A stretch of DNA of 7,139 bases from contig CAAGMX010000111.1 of NCBI GenBank assembly GCA_900771165.1, positions 1 through 7,139 on the forward strand. The letters run 5' to 3'. Positions 5,042-7,139 of this stretch are shown piece by piece. The position numbers and the translations under genes are program-made. Below the pieces are notes generated by a model. It was not told the DNA's origin. It was given only the letters and a program-made list of their open reading frames with translations, and searched no databases. Position 1 is the stretch's first letter; each line of letters starts with the position of its first letter. Source of the stretch: Victivallales bacterium (GTDB lineage: Bacteria; Verrucomicrobiota; Lentisphaeria; Oligosphaerales; Oligosphaeraceae).

Positions 5042-6184
5042 TTAGCGGGGGCCGGTGTAGCCACCGGCGGGCATGCCGGGGGGCATCATGCCGGGAGGCA
5101 TGCCGCCGGGCATCATGCCGTCAGGGCCATTGGGGGAGGGCGGGGGCATTTCCCGGCGGGTCTTCTCGATCTCGTCCACCCATTCCTTGCCGGACTTGTC
5201 CTCCTTGTCCACCAGGAAGTAGCCCTGCTGCTGCATCCACTGGGGCAATTCGGTGATCTTGTACTGCTCCACCATGCGATCCACGAAGGTGCTGCGCACC
5301 TTTTCCACAAAGTCCTTCATGGGGATCCAGAATTCGGGTTTGGCGGTGCGGAGGCTGGCGGTGGGCTTGGAGATGTCCGGCACGTAGAAGTTGGCCCGGA
5401 ATTCCTTGGCGGTGTTGTCGTAGATGTATTTGTCGATGCGGGAGGCCAGATCCGCATCCACCTTGCCGGTGTTGTTGCGGATGTAGTCTTCCTTCATCTT
5501 GGCATTGATTTCCGGATAGAAGCGCGCCTGGTCATCGGGAGTCAGGTCTTCCTTGATGATTTGGCGGAAGCCCAGCAGTACATATTCGTCGTTGGCGCCG
5601 CGGAAGGGCTGATTGACGATCTCCACGCTGGTGCCATGGCCGCCCCGGAGGGTGAGGGAGACAGGCTCGTTTTTCTCCACCAGGACAAAGTGCTCTTCGG
5701 CGAATCTGAGGATCTGTCTCTTCTGCTCCTCGGGACGCACCTGGGCCTCGGCTTCCTCCTCGGCCTCGATGCTCACGTCATCCACGATGTCCTGGAGGGA
5801 CTTGGGAGGCGTGCGGTTGTAGTTCTTCTCCCATTCCAGGTTGATGCCGGGGATGCGGAGGAGAGCGAAGTCTCCCAGCTTGGGATCCTTAACCCGGCGG
5901 CGGGCCAGCTGGGGAATCTGGGCGGCGACTCTGGCGGAGGTGATCATCTGGAGATACTCGTTGCGCTTCTGGCGCAGCTGGGTATCGATCTTCTGCTCCA
6001 TCTCCTTCTTCCGCTCGGACTCCGCCCAGGGCACCACTTCCACGGCCGCGTCCTCCATGACCTCCTCTTCCTCATCATCCCAGCCATCCTGGGCCATGAG
6101 GGGGGCGGGCAGAACGAAGAGTCCCGCAAGGCAGGAGCCGCAGAGAAGGGAGCGCCAGAAGATACCCAAGCGTTGTTTGTTCAT
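5042..6184 (-). CDS. Secreted protein of unknown function with acidic N-terminus and Met/Gly/Pro tail
   Basis: A 380-aa protein with a clear Sec signal peptide: basic MNKQR start, hydrophobic 12-26, and probable cleavage after PLMA (residue 31). The mature protein opens with a strongly acidic patch (DDEEEEVMED, 36-45) and a charged helical segment (54-75). Residues 85-125 are mixed. 138-150 are Glu/Ala-rich and probably helical. 165-210 look beta-rich (HFVLVEKNEPVSLTLRGG, then VEIVNQPFRGANDEYVLLG), like a small barrel. 211-345 are mainly helical and Lys/Asp/Glu-rich. The tail (347-380) is disordered: a proline run, then MPGGMPPGMMPPGMPAGG-type repeats. There are no cysteines after the signal peptide, no lipobox and no anchoring motif, so a soluble periplasmic or exported location is likely. 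I do not recognise the family. It appears monocistronic, with its own promoter candidate upstream. Confidence 0.85.
   Translation of the reverse strand: MNKQRLGIFWRSLLCGSCLAGLFVLPAPLMAQDGWDDEEEEVMEDAAVEVVPWAESERKKEMEQKIDTQLRQKRNEYLQMITSARVAAQIPQLARRRVKDPKLGDFALLRIPGINLEWEKNYNRTPPKSLQDIVDDVSIEAEEEAEAQVRPEEQKRQILRFAEEHFVLVEKNEPVSLTLRGGHGTSVEIVNQPFRGANDEYVLLGFRQIIKEDLTPDDQARFYPEINAKMKEDYIRNNTGKVDADLASRIDKYIYDNTAKEFRANFYVPDISKPTASLRTAKPEFWIPMKDFVEKVRSTFVDRMVEQYKITELPQWMQQQGYFLVDKEDKSGKEWVDEIEKTRREMPPPSPNGPDGMMPGGMPPGMMPPGMPAGGYTGPR
5060..5118 (-). repeat. Short imperfect tandem repeats encoding Gly-Met-Pro-rich tail
   Basis: Several copies of a unit around GGCATGCCG / GGCATCATGCCG (plus strand) lie head to tail and encode the MMPGGMPPGMMPPGMPAGG tail of the secreted protein. 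Copies differ by small substitutions and by an added Met codon. This is a coding minisatellite-like repeat that could change length by slippage in multiples of three without breaking the frame. Confidence 0.6.
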
Positions 6185-6414
6185 CGTCAGGATAGGAGTA
6201 TGGGGGGAGGAAAAGAAGTCTGGGGAAGGAGGCGCAGAATCCCGCCTGGGAGACGGAAGCCGGGAGGCCGCATTCCCCTCCGGACAGGGATCCGCAAAAA
6301 AAGTTCAAGGCACAATGTATTCCCTTTTCCGGCTTTCTCCAATTCCCCGGAGGAGAATTTTTCAGGGCATCCGGGAAATTCCTGGAGATTCCGTCAAAAG
6401 GCAGGCGGGACGGC
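6185..6414. other. Intergenic region before the secreted-protein gene
   Basis: This 230-base gap has no gene. It holds a sigma70-like promoter candidate (6314-6342), a T7 run on the minus strand at 6302-6296 without a preceding stem, and a pyrimidine-rich leader nearest the start codon (27 of 30 bases at 6218-6189). Short inverted pieces occur (for example CCGTC/GACGG just after the transporter stop), but none has the form of an intrinsic terminator. Confidence 0.5.
6314..6342 (-). promoter_or_regulatory. Sigma70-like promoter candidate for the secreted-protein gene
   Basis: The minus strand reads TTGGAG (6342-6337), a 17-base spacer, then TACATT (6319-6314). The boxes match the consensus at 3 of 6 and 4 of 6 positions with ideal spacing. 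Transcription would start near 6307, giving a leader of about 120 bases. This is the best-formed promoter in the window, but the match is modest and untested. Confidence 0.4.
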
Positions 6415-7095
6415 CTAGAGGACCCGGTAGGATTCCTGGTAGTCGTAGACGTCCAGCCTCTCCATTTTCTTCACTTTGGCGATGCACCAGTAGGTGAGGG
6501 GAGTGAAGAGGACTTCGTAGGCCACCTTGAAGACGTACTGGCAGAGCATCATGGTCCACAGCACCTGGGTGGGAAGGATTCCCAGGAAGGAGATGAGGAC
6601 GAAGAGGACCGTGTCCAGGGCTTCTCCCACAAAGGTGGACAGGATGGTGCGCAGCCACAGCATCTTCCCCTTGGTGGCGATCTTCAGCTTGGAGAGGACG
6701 AAGGAGTTGGAGAATTCCCCGAAGAGGTATCCGGTGAGGGAGGCCAGGAAGATCCGGGGGGTGATGCCCAGGACGGTCTCGAAGGCCTGCTGATTCTGCC
6801 AGTATTCGGGATAGGGCAGATGGATGGTCAGCAGGTAGACCAGAGCGGCCAGGAAGTTGCAGGAGAACCCCAGCCAGATGACGCATTTCGTGCGCCGGAA
6901 GCCGTAGATTTCCGTGAAGACATCTCCCAGGATGTAGGTCAGGGGGAAGAGGGTGACGGCGGCATCCAGAGTCAGGCCTCCCAGGAGGATCACCTTGCTG
7001 GCCACCAGGTTGGAAAGGAGGAGGCAGGTGACATAGAAGGTGCTCAGCACCAGGAAGATGGGGGAGATGGTTTTCGGGGGGGCAGGAGAAGGCAT
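6415..7095 (-). CDS. Queuosine-precursor transporter (YhhQ/QPTR family, formerly DUF165/TIGR00697)
   Basis: A 226-aa inner-membrane protein expected to import a queuosine precursor (preQ0/preQ1 in E. coli YhhQ) for salvage into the wobble base of GUN-anticodon tRNAs. Family-typical stretches are NLVASKV (29-35), FPLTYILGDVFTEIYGFRRTK (50-70), GEFSNSFVLSKLKI (126-139) and LWLRTILSTFVGEALDTVLFV (146-166). About six hydrophobic segments are visible (roughly 12-33, 46-60, 72-92, 112-128, 152-175, 178-206). Length is usual. I chose the ATG at 7095. An in-frame TTG at 7110 would add five residues and lies directly after a pyrimidine-rich stretch, so it remains possible. No Shine-Dalgarno is seen for either. 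No queuosine biosynthesis gene is adjacent, which fits a salvage role. Which precursor it carries cannot be told from sequence. Confidence 0.93.
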   Translation of the reverse strand: MPSPAPPKTISPIFLVLSTFYVTCLLLSNLVASKVILLGGLTLDAAVTLFPLTYILGDVFTEIYGFRRTKCVIWLGFSCNFLAALVYLLTIHLPYPEYWQNQQAFETVLGITPRIFLASLTGYLFGEFSNSFVLSKLKIATKGKMLWLRTILSTFVGEALDTVLFVLISFLGILPTQVLWTMMLCQYVFKVAYEVLFTPLTYWCIAKVKKMERLDVYDYQESYRVL

Positions 7096-7139
7096 GGGCG
7101 TTGGAGGCAATGGGGAAGGGGGCAGGCGAAGAGAGGGGA

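Noticed and set aside
3924..5045. 373-codon plus-strand frame opposite LOG
   Set aside because: It is a shadow of the LOG gene that decays to low-complexity Arg/Gly in the gap. The minus frame has all LOG motifs.
6296..6302. T7 run on the minus strand upstream of the secreted-protein gene
   Set aside because: No stable stem precedes it, and it lies just past the promoter candidate, so it is not a terminator.
4745..6418. 557-codon open frame on the plus strand
   Set aside because: It lies antisense to the secreted-protein gene and runs through both flanking gaps. Its His/Gly/Leu-rich composition mirrors the real codons, and it matches no family. Long antisense frames are common at this G+C content.

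Overview
The window reads as one densely packed bacterial chromosomal segment, roughly 58-60% G+C by eye, with every supportable gene on the minus strand, so transcription runs from high to low coordinates. The gene set is housekeeping and envelope-related: a queuosine-precursor transporter, a secreted protein of unknown function, a LOG/TIGR00730 family protein, PrmC, a conserved uncharacterised protein, dUTPase, a soluble-type lytic transglycosylase, a SirB1-like transglutaminase-fold protein, and the first 45 codons of one more gene. I see no mobile element, CRISPR array, tRNA or rRNA. The gene types, the signal-peptide-plus-acidic-protein style and the near absence of Shine-Dalgarno sequences would fit Verrucomicrobiota (Akkermansia-like) or another PVC-group bacterium. 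This is an inference from memory, with moderate to low confidence.

Layout in transcription order. (1) 7095-6415: YhhQ/QPTR-family queuosine-precursor transporter. (2) 6414-6185: gap with a sigma70-like promoter candidate and a pyrimidine-rich leader. (3) 6184-5042: secreted, acidic, Met/Gly/Pro-tailed protein. (4) 5041-4779: gap holding GC-rich hairpins, a 13-base G homopolymer (C on the coding strand) and a second pyrimidine-rich leader. (5) 4778-3909: LOG-family protein, overlapping by 4 bp (6) prmC, 3912-3085. (7) 3084-2779: gap with a GC-rich block and an AT-rich promoter-like patch. (8) 2778-2080: 232-aa conserved-looking protein, overlapping by 8 bp (9) dut, 2087-1647. (10) 1630-1010: lytic transglycosylase. 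(11) 1007-162: SirB1-like protein. (12) 136-1: start of another gene, cut by the window edge.

The last five genes are separated by -8, 16, 2 and 25 bases and look like one operon. It mixes dUTP removal, peptidoglycan cleavage and two poorly understood proteins. LOG and prmC form a second, two-gene unit. The secreted protein and the transporter appear to stand alone.

The main curiosities are the polypyrimidine tracts abutting the starts of the unit-leading genes in place of Shine-Dalgarno sequences, the strongly purine-rich (G over C) non-coding strand, the G13 tract upstream of the LOG gene, and the uncharacterised proteins of the dut operon. I do not see a convincing wholly new system. The operon around dut and the secreted protein are the best places to look.
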